Source: an uncultured Acetatifactor sp.
GTDB taxonomy: Bacteria; Bacillota; Clostridia; Lachnospirales; Lachnospiraceae
NCBI GenBank assembly: GCA_947625675.1
Contig: CANQPH010000018.1
Location: 1-53,641 of the forward strand
Direction of reading: 5' to 3'
DNA length: 53,641 nucleotides
Positions 8,074-16,037 of this stretch are shown here, piece after piece (within the stretch, counting starts at the first letter, position 1; each line of letters opens with the position of its first letter). Under the pieces are notes generated by a model. That model saw nothing but the letters and a program-made list of their open reading frames with translations. It searched no databases and was not told the origin of the DNA. The position numbers were made by a program, and so were the translations under genes.

Positions 8074-9450
8074 ATGGATTTTATGGATCAATATAGTTAC
8101 ACGGAAATCACACCAGAACTCCTGCGACTGTCCAAGCTGTCCGAGGAAGCCGGTATCATCGATACGGAGCTGTTTACCAAATATGACGTAAAACGGGGGT
8201 TGCGGGATTTAAACGGCAAGGGCGTTCTGGCCGGACTGACCAACATCTCCGATGTGAGGGCCACCAAAATGGTGGACGGGGTCAGCGTTCCCTGTCACGG
8301 AAGACTTTTTTATCGGGGCTATGACGTAAAGGACTTGGTGCAGGGCTTCACTTCCGATGGCCGGTTCGGTTTTGAAGAAGTCACCTATCTGCTCCTGTTC
8401 GACAAGCTCCCCAATCCCAAGGAACTGGAAACCTTCCGGGAAATGCTGGCCAACTACAGGACCCTCCCCACGGACTTCGTGCGGGACATCATCCTGAAGG
8501 CCCCCAGCAGAGACATGATGAACACGCTGGCGAGAAGCGTTCTGACCCTGTACGCTTACGATGATCGGGCGGATGACACCTCCATTCCCAATGTGCTCAG
8601 ACAGTGCTTACAGCTCATCAGTCTTTTCCCTCTGCTTTGTATCTACGGATATCAAGCCTACAGTCACTATCACGACGGCAACAGCCTCTACATACACCAA
8701 CCGCAGCCCAACTTATCTACTGCAGAAAATATTCTCCACATTTTACGTCCGGACAGCTCTTACACTCCTCTGGAGGCAAAAATTCTGGACATTGCGCTGG
8801 TATTGCATATGGAGCACGGCGGCGGCAACAATTCCTCCTTCACCACCCACGTGGTGACCTCCTCGCTGACGGATACCTATTCCACCATCGCCGCTTCCAT
8901 CGGTTCCCTCAAGGGACCTCGCCACGGCGGCGCCAACATCAAGGTGGTGCAGATGTTCGAGGACATGAAACAAGTGGTAAAGGACTGGACCGATGAAGAG
9001 GAAGTGGCGGCTTATCTGCGCAGGCTCCTGAACCGGGACGCCTTCGACCATGCGGGCTTGATCTACGGTGTGGGCCATGCGGTGTATTCCAAGTCCGACC
9101 CCAGGGCCGTGATCTTCAAGAGCTTCGTGGAAAAGCTGTCCGAAGAAAAAGGCCTTCACAGGGAATTCGCCCTCTACTCCCTGGTGGAGAAGCTGTCTCC
9201 CCAGATCATCGGAGAAGTGCGTAAGATCTACAAGGGCGTCAGCGTCAATGTGGACTTCTATTCCGGCTTCGTATACCACATGCTGGGACTCCCCGTGGAG
9301 CTCTACACTCCCATCTTCGCCATCGCCAGGATCGTTGGCTGGAGCGCCCACCGGCTGGAGGAGCTGGCCAACAACGGCAAGATCATCCGCCCGGCCTACA
9401 AGCCCATCCATGAGGACAAGAACTATGTGAAAATGAACAAAAGGCAGTAA
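8074..9450 (+). CDS. gltA: Citrate synthase
   Basis: Condenses acetyl-CoA with oxaloacetate to citrate, probably for 2-oxoglutarate and glutamate synthesis in an incomplete TCA pathway. The 458-residue protein is full length for the clostridial type. The three catalytic positions are visible: His in LHMEHGGGNNSSF, H335 in GVGHAVYSKSDPRA, and Asp in NVDFYSGFVY. SLKGPRHGGAN is also a family signature. A GTG two codons earlier (8068) is possible, but the AAAGGGG site is better spaced for the ATG at 8074. A 2-methylcitrate synthase role cannot be excluded, but no other methylcitrate-cycle genes are present. It is a single-gene unit closed by a strong bidirectional terminator. Confidence 0.93.
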   Translation: MDFMDQYSYTEITPELLRLSKLSEEAGIIDTELFTKYDVKRGLRDLNGKGVLAGLTNISDVRATKMVDGVSVPCHGRLFYRGYDVKDLVQGFTSDGRFGFEEVTYLLLFDKLPNPKELETFREMLANYRTLPTDFVRDIILKAPSRDMMNTLARSVLTLYAYDDRADDTSIPNVLRQCLQLISLFPLLCIYGYQAYSHYHDGNSLYIHQPQPNLSTAENILHILRPDSSYTPLEAKILDIALVLHMEHGGGNNSSFTTHVVTSSLTDTYSTIAASIGSLKGPRHGGANIKVVQMFEDMKQVVKDWTDEEEVAAYLRRLLNRDAFDHAGLIYGVGHAVYSKSDPRAVIFKSFVEKLSEEKGLHREFALYSLVEKLSPQIIGEVRKIYKGVSVNVDFYSGFVYHMLGLPVELYTPIFAIARIVGWSAHRLEELANNGKIIRPAYKPIHEDKNYVKMNKRQ

Positions 9451-9466
9451 AAAATCAGCCATAAAA

Positions 9467-9510
9467 AACAGCCATGCCCGGAATATTGCTCCGGGCATGG
9501 CTGTTTCTTT
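9467..9510. terminator. Bidirectional terminator between citrate synthase and threonine synthase
   Basis: Near-perfect 16-bp arms AACAGCCATGCCCGGA/TCCGGGCATGGCTGTT with a 7-base loop, T-rich on both strands. It ends both convergent genes. Confidence 0.92.
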
Positions 9511-10997
9511 TATATCCCTAAAAACTCCTTCACCACCTGCTTCATCTCTCCCGCTTCACATACATGGTTATGCAGGACGGGAGCAGTGCGGATCTCCTCG
9601 ATGGCGGGGGGCACGGGCACCCCGGCCAGGGCCGAAAGTTCGTCCACCAGGTCGAAATCCTTCATGGCCGCATACTTGGGATCGATGGCTTCCATGACGC
9701 TCCTGGTAAACTTGAAAGGGCTGGCGGTGGAGGCGATGACGGAAGGCGTCCCGTCCCCGGTCTCCTGCCGATATTTTTCATAGACGGAGGCAGCCACGGC
9801 GGTATGGGGATCGATGACGTAGCCGCAGTCCCGATAAAGTCTGGCGATGGCGGCGGCAGCTTCCGCTTCCGTGGCGAAATTCCCGTAGAAATCCCCAAGG
9901 CGCTCCCGCATCTTAGGGGTGATCTCATATCTGCCCCCGGCACTCAGAGAAGCCATCAGCTCCCTGTTGCGAACGGGATCGTTGCCGGCGATGCGGTAGA
10001 TCAGGCGCTCCAAATTGCTGGAGATCAGGATATCCATGGAAGGGGACGTGGTCAGCACGAACTCCCGGTTCCGGTCATAGACTCCCGTGGCGAAGAAATC
10101 ATACAACACCTTGTTGTCATTGGAGGCACAAATCAGCTTGCCGATGGGCAAGCCCATGTTCTTGGCGTAAAAGGCGGCCAGAATATTGCCGAAATTGCCG
10201 GTGGGCACCACCACGTTCATGGGCTCTCCGGCTTTCAGGCGTCCTTTTGCCAGAAGCCTTCCATAGGCATGGACATAGTAGACGATCTGGGGCACCAGAC
10301 GGCCGATGTTGATGGAATTGGCGGAAGAAAACTGGAAGCCCTTCTCTCCCATCTCCCGTTCCAGCTCTTTATCGGAAAAAATTTTCTTCACGCCGGTCTG
10401 GGCGTCATCGAAGTTTCCATGGATCCCCACCACGTAGGTATTGGCCCCCTTCTGGGTGACCATCTGCCTCTCCTGGATGGGGCTCACACCGTTTTTGGGA
10501 TAAAACACCACGATCCGGGTTCCTTCCACTTCCGCAAATCCCGCCAGGGCCGCCTTGCCGGTATCCCCGGAAGTGGCGGTGAGGATCACGATCTGATTGG
10601 TGATATGGTTCTTCCTTGCGGAGACCGTCAGCAAATGGGGCAAAATGGACAGGGCCATGTCCTTGAAGGCGATGGTGGCCCCGTGGAACAGTTCCAGGAA
10701 ATAGGCACCGTCCGCTTCCTTCAGAGGTGCGATCTCCCGGGTGTCGAATTTATCGTCATAAGCCTTCCGGATACAGTCCTTCAGCTCCTCTTCCGTGAAA
10801 TCCGTCAAAAACAGTTTCATCACCTCGTAAGCCGTCTCCTGATAGCTCATGCGAGACAATTCTTCCAGGCTTTTATCCAGCGCCGGGACGTGGTCCGGCA
10901 CAAACAGCCCGCCGTCCTCCGACAATCCTTTCAAAATCGCCCAGGATGCGGTCACCGGCTCCTTGGCGCTCCTCGTGCTGTAATACAATACCTGCAT
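9510..10997 (-). CDS. thrC: Threonine synthase
   Basis: A PLP-dependent cytosolic enzyme making threonine from O-phosphohomoserine. The 495-residue length and N-terminal YYSTRSAKEPVTASWAILKG fit the longer, yeast-like class of threonine synthase. The PLP lysine is K112 in FHGATIAFKDMALS. TATSGDTGKAAL and PTGNFGNILA are the phosphate- and ring-binding segments. The start follows AGGAGGAAG at good spacing. It is a single-gene unit with its own promoter and shared terminator. The other threonine genes (thrA, thrB) are not nearby. Confidence 0.95.
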   Translation of the reverse strand: MQVLYYSTRSAKEPVTASWAILKGLSEDGGLFVPDHVPALDKSLEELSRMSYQETAYEVMKLFLTDFTEEELKDCIRKAYDDKFDTREIAPLKEADGAYFLELFHGATIAFKDMALSILPHLLTVSARKNHITNQIVILTATSGDTGKAALAGFAEVEGTRIVVFYPKNGVSPIQERQMVTQKGANTYVVGIHGNFDDAQTGVKKIFSDKELEREMGEKGFQFSSANSINIGRLVPQIVYYVHAYGRLLAKGRLKAGEPMNVVVPTGNFGNILAAFYAKNMGLPIGKLICASNDNKVLYDFFATGVYDRNREFVLTTSPSMDILISSNLERLIYRIAGNDPVRNRELMASLSAGGRYEITPKMRERLGDFYGNFATEAEAAAAIARLYRDCGYVIDPHTAVAASVYEKYRQETGDGTPSVIASTASPFKFTRSVMEAIDPKYAAMKDFDLVDELSALAGVPVPPAIEEIRTAPVLHNHVCEAGEMKQVVKEFLGI

Positions 10998-11086
10998 TTA
11001 TTTTCTTCCTCCTGTGTACTGGATTTCTCAATATTTTTTGCGGGAAAACGCTTCTACCGCAAGGCAGAGCCCTTCGGTTCCACAAC

Positions 11087-11115
11087 ATTATAAAGCATAC
11101 CCGCTATGAAATCAA
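11087..11115 (-). promoter_or_regulatory. Promoter of thrC
   Basis: Minus strand: -35 TTGATT (11110-11115), 17-bp spacer, -10 TATAAT (11087-11092). The leader of about 80 bases has small hairpins (for example CCGAAGGGCTCTGCCTTGCGG) but no riboswitch or T-box pattern I could recognise. The -35 lies close to the stop codon of the upstream hydrolase gene. Confidence 0.7.
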
Positions 11116-11124
11116 GAAACTTTT

Positions 11125-11976
11125 TCACCGAAAAAATTCATGTCCCCCGTGCTGGAATAAAAAAGTCAGCTTCTCATCGAACCAGCGCATGCTCTTGCTG
11201 TTGGCATGTTTCCTGGCCGCAAAATACAGGGCCCCTTGGGAAATATCCTCCCCTTCCAAGGCCCGTCCCACTGCGGCGACGGTTTTCTCGGACACCGTCA
11301 CCTTCCAGATGCTCCCGGAGGCCACTGGGGAAAACTGGGTCACCCCCTTGGACTGCTGAAGCACTACCTCGGACACGGTATCCGGAAAATCTTCGCTGTT
11401 CACCCGGTTGAACACCACGTTGGCCACCAGGAGCCTCCCGTCCTCGTCCTCGCTTCCGGCCTCCGCTTCCACGATCCGCAGCAGGATGTCGTATTCTTCC
11501 TCGTCCAGCTCGTAGACCGGAGCCTCATCCGGCCCCGAAGCGCCCGGATTCTCCCAATTTGGAACAGAACTTTCTTCCAAGAAAGCATCCTCTCCCGGGA
11601 CAGCACCTTCTCCTACAGCAGAACCCTCTCCCATGGCAGAACTTTCTCCTGCGGAAGAGCCTTCTCCAGGGGCGGTATTTCTTCTCAGAGAAGTATCTTC
11701 CGTCGTAACAGGCTGTCCGGTTCTCCCCTTCTCTTCCCGTCCTAAAGTATCCGGCCCTTCCAACAAGCCGTAGTCCACCACCCTCTGACCGGAGGACGCC
11801 ATATACATCAATCCCACACCGCTGTACTTCCCATCCGCCGTCACGGCCTCGTCTATTTTCATCTGATTGACCGGCAATGCCGCCAGCCGCTCCAGGCGGA
11901 TGCCGGACGCACAAGCCATTCCCGCCAAAATGACTAAATTTCCAAGAATCAGCGTTTCCAATGCTCTTCGATACAT
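11125..11976 (-). CDS. SleB-family cell-wall hydrolase
   Basis: A 283-residue membrane-anchored or exported protein. An N-terminal hydrophobic segment (ETLILGNLVILAGMACASGI) comes first, then a low-complexity linker of repeated acidic G/E/S units (about residues 105-150), then a C-terminal Hydrolase_2 (PF07486) domain: LLRIVEAEAGSEDEDGRLLV, VVFNRVNSEDFPDTV, and GALYFAARKHANS. The first Glu of VEAEAG is the likely catalytic acid of this lytic transglycosylase-like fold. The family includes the spore-cortex hydrolase SleB and vegetative relatives; no spore partner (YpeB) is adjacent, so a spore role is not shown. The frame opens at 12093. GAGAGGA upstream and the membrane segment favour the ATG at 11976, with the one at 12000 possible. 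Confidence 0.82.
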   Translation of the reverse strand: MYRRALETLILGNLVILAGMACASGIRLERLAALPVNQMKIDEAVTADGKYSGVGLMYMASSGQRVVDYGLLEGPDTLGREEKGRTGQPVTTEDTSLRRNTAPGEGSSAGESSAMGEGSAVGEGAVPGEDAFLEESSVPNWENPGASGPDEAPVYELDEEEYDILLRIVEAEAGSEDEDGRLLVANVVFNRVNSEDFPDTVSEVVLQQSKGVTQFSPVASGSIWKVTVSEKTVAAVGRALEGEDISQGALYFAARKHANSKSMRWFDEKLTFLFQHGGHEFFR

Positions 11977-12004
11977 GGTTTGATTTGATCCTCTCTGCAT
12001 AAAA

Positions 12005-12036
12005 TAATGGCTGCGGAAACCGATTTTCCACAGCCA
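12005..12036 (-). terminator. Terminator of the rnf operon
   Basis: Minus strand: TGGCTGTGGAAAA-TCGG-TTTCCGCAGCCA, one of the longest inverted repeats here, then TTATTTTAT. It lies about 75 bases past the rnfB stop codon and ahead of the hydrolase start. Confidence 0.75.
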
Positions 12037-12111
12037 TCCACTAATAATTATTTTATACAGCCAGTCCCAAAAATATGACTGATTCCCGTCCATCCCGTCT
12101 TTTCGGCCGGA

Positions 12112-12906
12112 TCAAAGCTTTACGATGCTTTTTTTCGGACATTTTTGCTGACAGATCCCGCAGCCCGCACAGGCCTCCTGATCGATCGCCGCATGGAAAT
12201 TTTCCACCTTCACCGCTTCCTTGGGACAATTCTTCTGACAGATCCCGCAACCAATACAGCCCACCTCGCATGCTTTCATGGTAACCGGTCCCTTGTCCGT
12301 GGAACTGCAGGCCACCGCAAACTTCGCATCATAGGGGATCAGACTGATCAGATGCTTGGGGCAGACTTCCACGCACTTGCCGCAGGCCTTGCACTTTTCT
12401 CGGTCCACCACCGCAATTCCTTTTTCGATGGAAATGGCCCCAAAGGGACAGGCCTTGACGCAGGTGCCGTATCCAAGGCAGCCGCTGTTGCAGGACTTGG
12501 GCCCGCCTCCCGGCACGAAGCTCACCATCCGGCAATCCTCCGCTCCCACGTACTCATAATCCGGATGGGTTTTCTCGCAGTCTCCCTGACAATGGACAAA
12601 GGCCACCTTCCGCACCGTTTCCCCCGCTTCCACTCCCATGATGGAGGCGATCCTGGCCCCCACGGCCTCTCCTCCCACGGGACAGGCGTTCACGGGAGCC
12701 TCTCCCTTCACGATGGCGGCCGCCAGGCCGGAGCAGCCCGCATAACCGCAGCCGCCGCAGTTATTGCCGGGAAGCGCATTCTGCACGGCTTCCTGCCGCT
12801 CATCCACCTCCACCTTGAAACGCAGTCCGGCGATCCCGAGAAAGACGCCGATCAAAATTCCCGTCAGCCCTATGACCAGGGCCGCAGTTAAAATTCCAGT
12901 GAGCAT
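12112..12906 (-). CDS. rnfB: Rnf complex subunit B (iron-sulfur electron-entry subunit)
   Basis: RnfB accepts electrons from reduced ferredoxin and passes them into the membrane-bound Rnf complex. The 264-residue protein has an N-terminal membrane helix (about 1-27) and a [4Fe-4S] domain with CGGCGYAGC and a later cysteine. Four ferredoxin-type cysteine clusters follow: CLGYGTCVKACPFGAI, CKACGKCVEVCP, CIGCGICQKNCP and CAGCGICQQKCP. The cluster count is typical of clostridial RnfB. It is the last gene of rnfCDGEAB, 26 bp behind rnfA, followed by the operon terminator. Confidence 0.96.
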   Translation of the reverse strand: MLTGILTAALVIGLTGILIGVFLGIAGLRFKVEVDERQEAVQNALPGNNCGGCGYAGCSGLAAAIVKGEAPVNACPVGGEAVGARIASIMGVEAGETVRKVAFVHCQGDCEKTHPDYEYVGAEDCRMVSFVPGGGPKSCNSGCLGYGTCVKACPFGAISIEKGIAVVDREKCKACGKCVEVCPKHLISLIPYDAKFAVACSSTDKGPVTMKACEVGCIGCGICQKNCPKEAVKVENFHAAIDQEACAGCGICQQKCPKKSIVKL

Positions 12907-12932
12907 TTTTTTCCTCCCGTTTTCGCATATAC

Positions 12933-13517
12933 TTACAGAAGTCCTGAGAAGCCGCAGAACGCAATGGCCATCAGACCGGCCGTCAACAGCACCATGGGCA
13001 TTCCCCGAAAAGGTCCCGGAACGTCGTTGTGTTCCATTTTTTCCCGAAGTCCCGCCAGAATGACGATGGAGATGGTAAAGCCCACCGCCGTAGCGAAGCC
13101 GTTGACGATGCCCGCCAGGATCCCGTACTCCTTCTGCACGTTGGTCAGAGCCACGCCCAACACGGCGCAGTTGGTGGTGATCAGCGGCAGATAGACGCCC
13201 AGGGCCTCATACAGGGCGGGAACCGCCTTGCGCAGGAACATTTCCACGAACTGCACCAAAGCGGCTATGACCAGGATGAAGACGATAGTCTGCAAATATT
13301 CAATGTGAAAAGGCACCAGCACGAACCGATAGATCACTCCGGCCACCCCGCTGGCCAGGGTGATGACGAAGATCACCGCACCGCCCATACCGGCGGCGGT
13401 ATTGATCTTCCTGGACACCCCCAGGAAAGGGCAAAGGCCCAGGAACTGGCTCAGCACCACGTTGCTCACCAAAGAAGAACTGATCAATATAATAAGCAAT
13501 TCTTTTACAGAAGTCAT
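12933..13517 (-). CDS. rnfA: Rnf complex subunit A
   Basis: A 194-residue integral membrane subunit with about six helices, forming with RnfE the central pair that holds an intramembrane iron-sulfur centre. The conserved cysteines are in LSQFLGLCPFLGVS and PLITTNCAVLGVAL, the RnfA/NqrE signature. Its ATG overlaps the rnfE stop by four bases (ATGA), so it is translationally coupled. Confidence 0.95.
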   Translation of the reverse strand: MTSVKELLIILISSSLVSNVVLSQFLGLCPFLGVSRKINTAAGMGGAVIFVITLASGVAGVIYRFVLVPFHIEYLQTIVFILVIAALVQFVEMFLRKAVPALYEALGVYLPLITTNCAVLGVALTNVQKEYGILAGIVNGFATAVGFTISIVILAGLREKMEHNDVPGPFRGMPMVLLTAGLMAIAFCGFSGLL

Positions 13518-14425
13518 TTTTTCTTCTCCTTTGCCGTACTCGTCCAGTCAAGGATCTGGATGTCAGGGATCTCCTGAACGTCGGACTGATCCGCTTTCTC
13601 CAGAATGTTGGAATCCACTTTTCCGAGGCTCCGAATGTCGGTTCCCCGAACGGTTTGGGGTTCCGCTTTTCCAGAACTCTTTGCATCGGTTTCCCCAAGG
13701 GTCTGGGCACTCGCTTTCTCCGGATCCTGGGCGCCGAATTCCACCAGTCTCCTGGAACAGCCCTTCTGCCCGCAGTTCAGGCAGTCCTCGCTGCAGCCGG
13801 AACCGATCTTGCTCACGTCCTTGCCCTTTTTGGCACCGGCGGCCTTCGCCACGTTCTGCAGGGCCGACAGCCCGGCCAGCACGAAGAAGGCCCCGGGGGC
13901 CAGCACGAAAATCCCGATGGGGGTAAAGCTTTCCGGCATCACCCTTCTGCCAAACAATTCTCCTGCTCCCAAGAGCTCCCGCACCCCGCCGATGCAGGTC
14001 AGGGCCACAGTAAAGCCCAGCCCCATGCCGATCCCGTCAAACAGGGAAGGAATGGGGGGATTGGAATAGGCATAGCTTTCCGCCCGGCCCAGGATGATAC
14101 AGTTCACCACGATCAGAGGTATGTATACGCCCAGGGCGTCGTTCAGGGAATCCAGGTAGGCCTCCAAAAGCAGCTGCACGATGGTCACGAAAGAGGCGAT
14201 GATCACGATAAAGGCCGGGATCCGCACACTGTTGGGAATGATCTTGCGCATGGCGGAGATCATCAGGTTGCTCAGGGCCAGCACCACCAGGGTGGTCATC
14301 CCCATGCCCAGGCCGTTGACGGCGGAGGTAGTCACCGCCAGAGTGGGACACATGCCCAGCATCAGCACAAAGGTGGGATTTTCTTTTACCAAGCCGTTCC
14401 AAAGCCGCTCGCCCGCTTTATTCAT
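13514..14425 (-). CDS. rnfE: Rnf complex subunit E with a cysteine motif and an unusual repeat tail
   Basis: The membrane partner of RnfA. Residues about 1-200 are the conserved six-helix RnfE/NqrD core, with LGMCPTLAVTTSAVNGLGMG and PLIVVNCIILGRAESYA. A cysteine cluster near the end of the core (CSEDCLNCGQKGC) is typical of the family's cytoplasmic tail in some clostridia. After it comes about 75 residues of degenerate hydrophilic repeats (TLGETDAKSSGKAEP, TVRGTDIRSLGKVD) that I do not know from other RnfE proteins. The start is taken as the ATG at 14425 behind GGGAGG; a GTG three codons earlier is open. It overlaps rnfG by eight bases. Confidence 0.93.
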   Translation of the reverse strand: MNKAGERLWNGLVKENPTFVLMLGMCPTLAVTTSAVNGLGMGMTTLVVLALSNLMISAMRKIIPNSVRIPAFIVIIASFVTIVQLLLEAYLDSLNDALGVYIPLIVVNCIILGRAESYAYSNPPIPSLFDGIGMGLGFTVALTCIGGVRELLGAGELFGRRVMPESFTPIGIFVLAPGAFFVLAGLSALQNVAKAAGAKKGKDVSKIGSGCSEDCLNCGQKGCSRRLVEFGAQDPEKASAQTLGETDAKSSGKAEPQTVRGTDIRSLGKVDSNILEKADQSDVQEIPDIQILDWTSTAKEKKK

Positions 14426-15101
14426 CTGCACCACCTCCCAACAACTCTTCTTTTACCAGTCTCAAAGCGCCGTTCACCGCATCCACGAAAGCCCGGGTCG
14501 TCTTGGTGGCGCCGCTGATGGCGTCAATCTCGCTGTCCGACTGACTGCCGGTCTTGATGTAAGTGAAGGTTTCCGCATTCTTGCCGGCGAACTGGGGCAC
14601 CAGCACCTTCTCGGCGTTCATCCCCAGGCCGGGGGTCTCGTCAATTTCCAGGATGGAGACGCCGCTCAAAGTTCCGTCGGGCAGCACCCCCACGTACAGG
14701 GTGATGTCCCCGCCGTAGCCCTTGGCGGAGGTGCTCTCCGCCACATAACCCTTCAAAGCGCCTGCCGAACCTTCCCCGGAAGCCGTCGCCGATGAGCTTT
14801 CCGCTCCCGATCCGGCTGCCGCCCCGGCCTCCCTGGCCTCGTAAATCCTTCCGATGCTCACCTCAGACCGGGCCAGCTCCTCTTGTAAGCGTTCGGAAGG
14901 AACCAGATCAGTTTCCAGGAACACCGTTCCCTCTTCCGGGAAGGCGCTGCCGCAGGCTTCCTGCACGGCCCTCTCCTCCTGCAGACGGATGGGCTCCTCG
15001 GTCAGTTCATGGACAAATCCCAACAGGATCCCCGCCGCCAGAGTGATGGCGAAGAGGATGCCCGCCTCTTTCCAAAGCTTCTGCATATCCCTATTTTTCA
15101 T
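14418..15101 (-). CDS. rnfG: Rnf complex subunit G (covalent flavin subunit)
   Basis: A 227-residue subunit with one N-terminal membrane helix (AGILFAITLAAGILLGFVH) and an extracytoplasmic FMN-binding domain. The flavin is attached to a threonine in ISGATKTTRAFVDAVN, matching the SGATxT motif. GYGGDITLYVGV and ETPGLG are further family blocks. Residues about 92-112 (AGAAAGSGAESSSATASGEG) form a low-complexity Ala/Ser/Gly insert of the same flavour as other repeat inserts in the window. It overlaps the end of rnfD by 11 bases. Confidence 0.95.
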   Translation of the reverse strand: MKNRDMQKLWKEAGILFAITLAAGILLGFVHELTEEPIRLQEERAVQEACGSAFPEEGTVFLETDLVPSERLQEELARSEVSIGRIYEAREAGAAAGSGAESSSATASGEGSAGALKGYVAESTSAKGYGGDITLYVGVLPDGTLSGVSILEIDETPGLGMNAEKVLVPQFAGKNAETFTYIKTGSQSDSEIDAISGATKTTRAFVDAVNGALRLVKEELLGGGADE

Positions 15102-16026
15102 GGCGCTTCCCTCCCTTTCCGAAGGCCTTGGGCCAGGTGACCTTTTCCATCAGGGGCACCAGCAGATTGCCCAGGATGATGGCGTAGGACACGCCCTCCG
15201 CACCGGGACCGAAGATACGGAAAATTCCCGTCATCAGCCCCAGGAAAATGCCGAACAGATATTGTCCCCCGCTGGTAATGGGCCGAGTCACGTAGTCCGT
15301 GGCCATGAAGAAGGCTCCCAACATGAGGCCGCCGCCGGAAAGCTGGGCCGCCAGATAAGCGGGATCAAAACCGTGGCCGCCGAAAATCGCTTCGAACAGC
15401 AAAAACGTCACGATATAGCTTCCGGGAATCTTCAGGTCGATGACTCCGCAAAGGAGCAGGAAACAGGCTCCCACCGCCAGGGCGACCATGGAAGTTTCCC
15501 CGATGGTGCCCGCCGTATGTCCCAGGATCATGTCCATCACGTTCACGCTCTCCCCCGCCTTCAGGGCCGCCAGGGGCGTTGCGCCGGAAATACCGTCATA
15601 GCTGAAGTCCGTCATCAGGGCCGGGAAGGAAATCAACAGGAAGCACCTGGCCGCCAGGGCCGGATTCATGAAGTTCTGACCCAGTCCCCCGAACAGCATT
15701 TTCACCACCAGGATGGCGAAAACTCCGCCCAGAACCGGAATCCACCAGGGCACGCTGACCGGCAGATTCAGGGCCAGCAGCAGGCCCGTCACCACCGCCG
15801 AAAGGTCGCCCACGGTCGTTTTTTTCATCAATAATCCATACAAAAATTCCGTTCCCACGGTGGATGCGATGGAAATGGCGATCAGCATCAGGGCCCGGGG
15901 GCCGAAGTGCCAGATGCCAAAGCCCGTGGCCGGCATCAGGGCGATCACCACCGCCGCCATGATGCCGCTGATGGTGGAACGGGACCGGATATGGGGATTG
16001 GATGATATTTTCCTTAAGTCGCTCAC
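15091..16026 (-). CDS. rnfD: Rnf complex subunit D (ion-translocating flavin subunit)
   Basis: An integral membrane subunit of 311 residues with about nine or ten helices, homologous to NqrB. The covalent FMN threonine lies in DGISGATPLAALKAG. GGLGQNFMNPALAARCF and FFMATDYVTRP are family signatures. The frame is open to 16134, but an AGGAGGG site six bases before the GTG at 16026 and the usual N-terminus (SDLRKISSNPHIRS) show that GTG is the start. It begins 11 bp after the rnfC stop. RnfD is thought to be a main part of the Na+ or H+ pathway; which ion is used cannot be read from the sequence. Confidence 0.95.
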   Translation of the reverse strand: MSDLRKISSNPHIRSRSTISGIMAAVVIALMPATGFGIWHFGPRALMLIAISIASTVGTEFLYGLLMKKTTVGDLSAVVTGLLLALNLPVSVPWWIPVLGGVFAILVVKMLFGGLGQNFMNPALAARCFLLISFPALMTDFSYDGISGATPLAALKAGESVNVMDMILGHTAGTIGETSMVALAVGACFLLLCGVIDLKIPGSYIVTFLLFEAIFGGHGFDPAYLAAQLSGGGLMLGAFFMATDYVTRPITSGGQYLFGIFLGLMTGIFRIFGPGAEGVSYAIILGNLLVPLMEKVTWPKAFGKGGKRHEK

Positions 16027-16037
16027 AATCGTCCCTC

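Noticed and set aside
10998..11086. Possible riboswitch or T-box in the thrC leader
   Set aside because: Only short hairpins are visible; no T-box sequence, specifier loop or antiterminator pairing was found.
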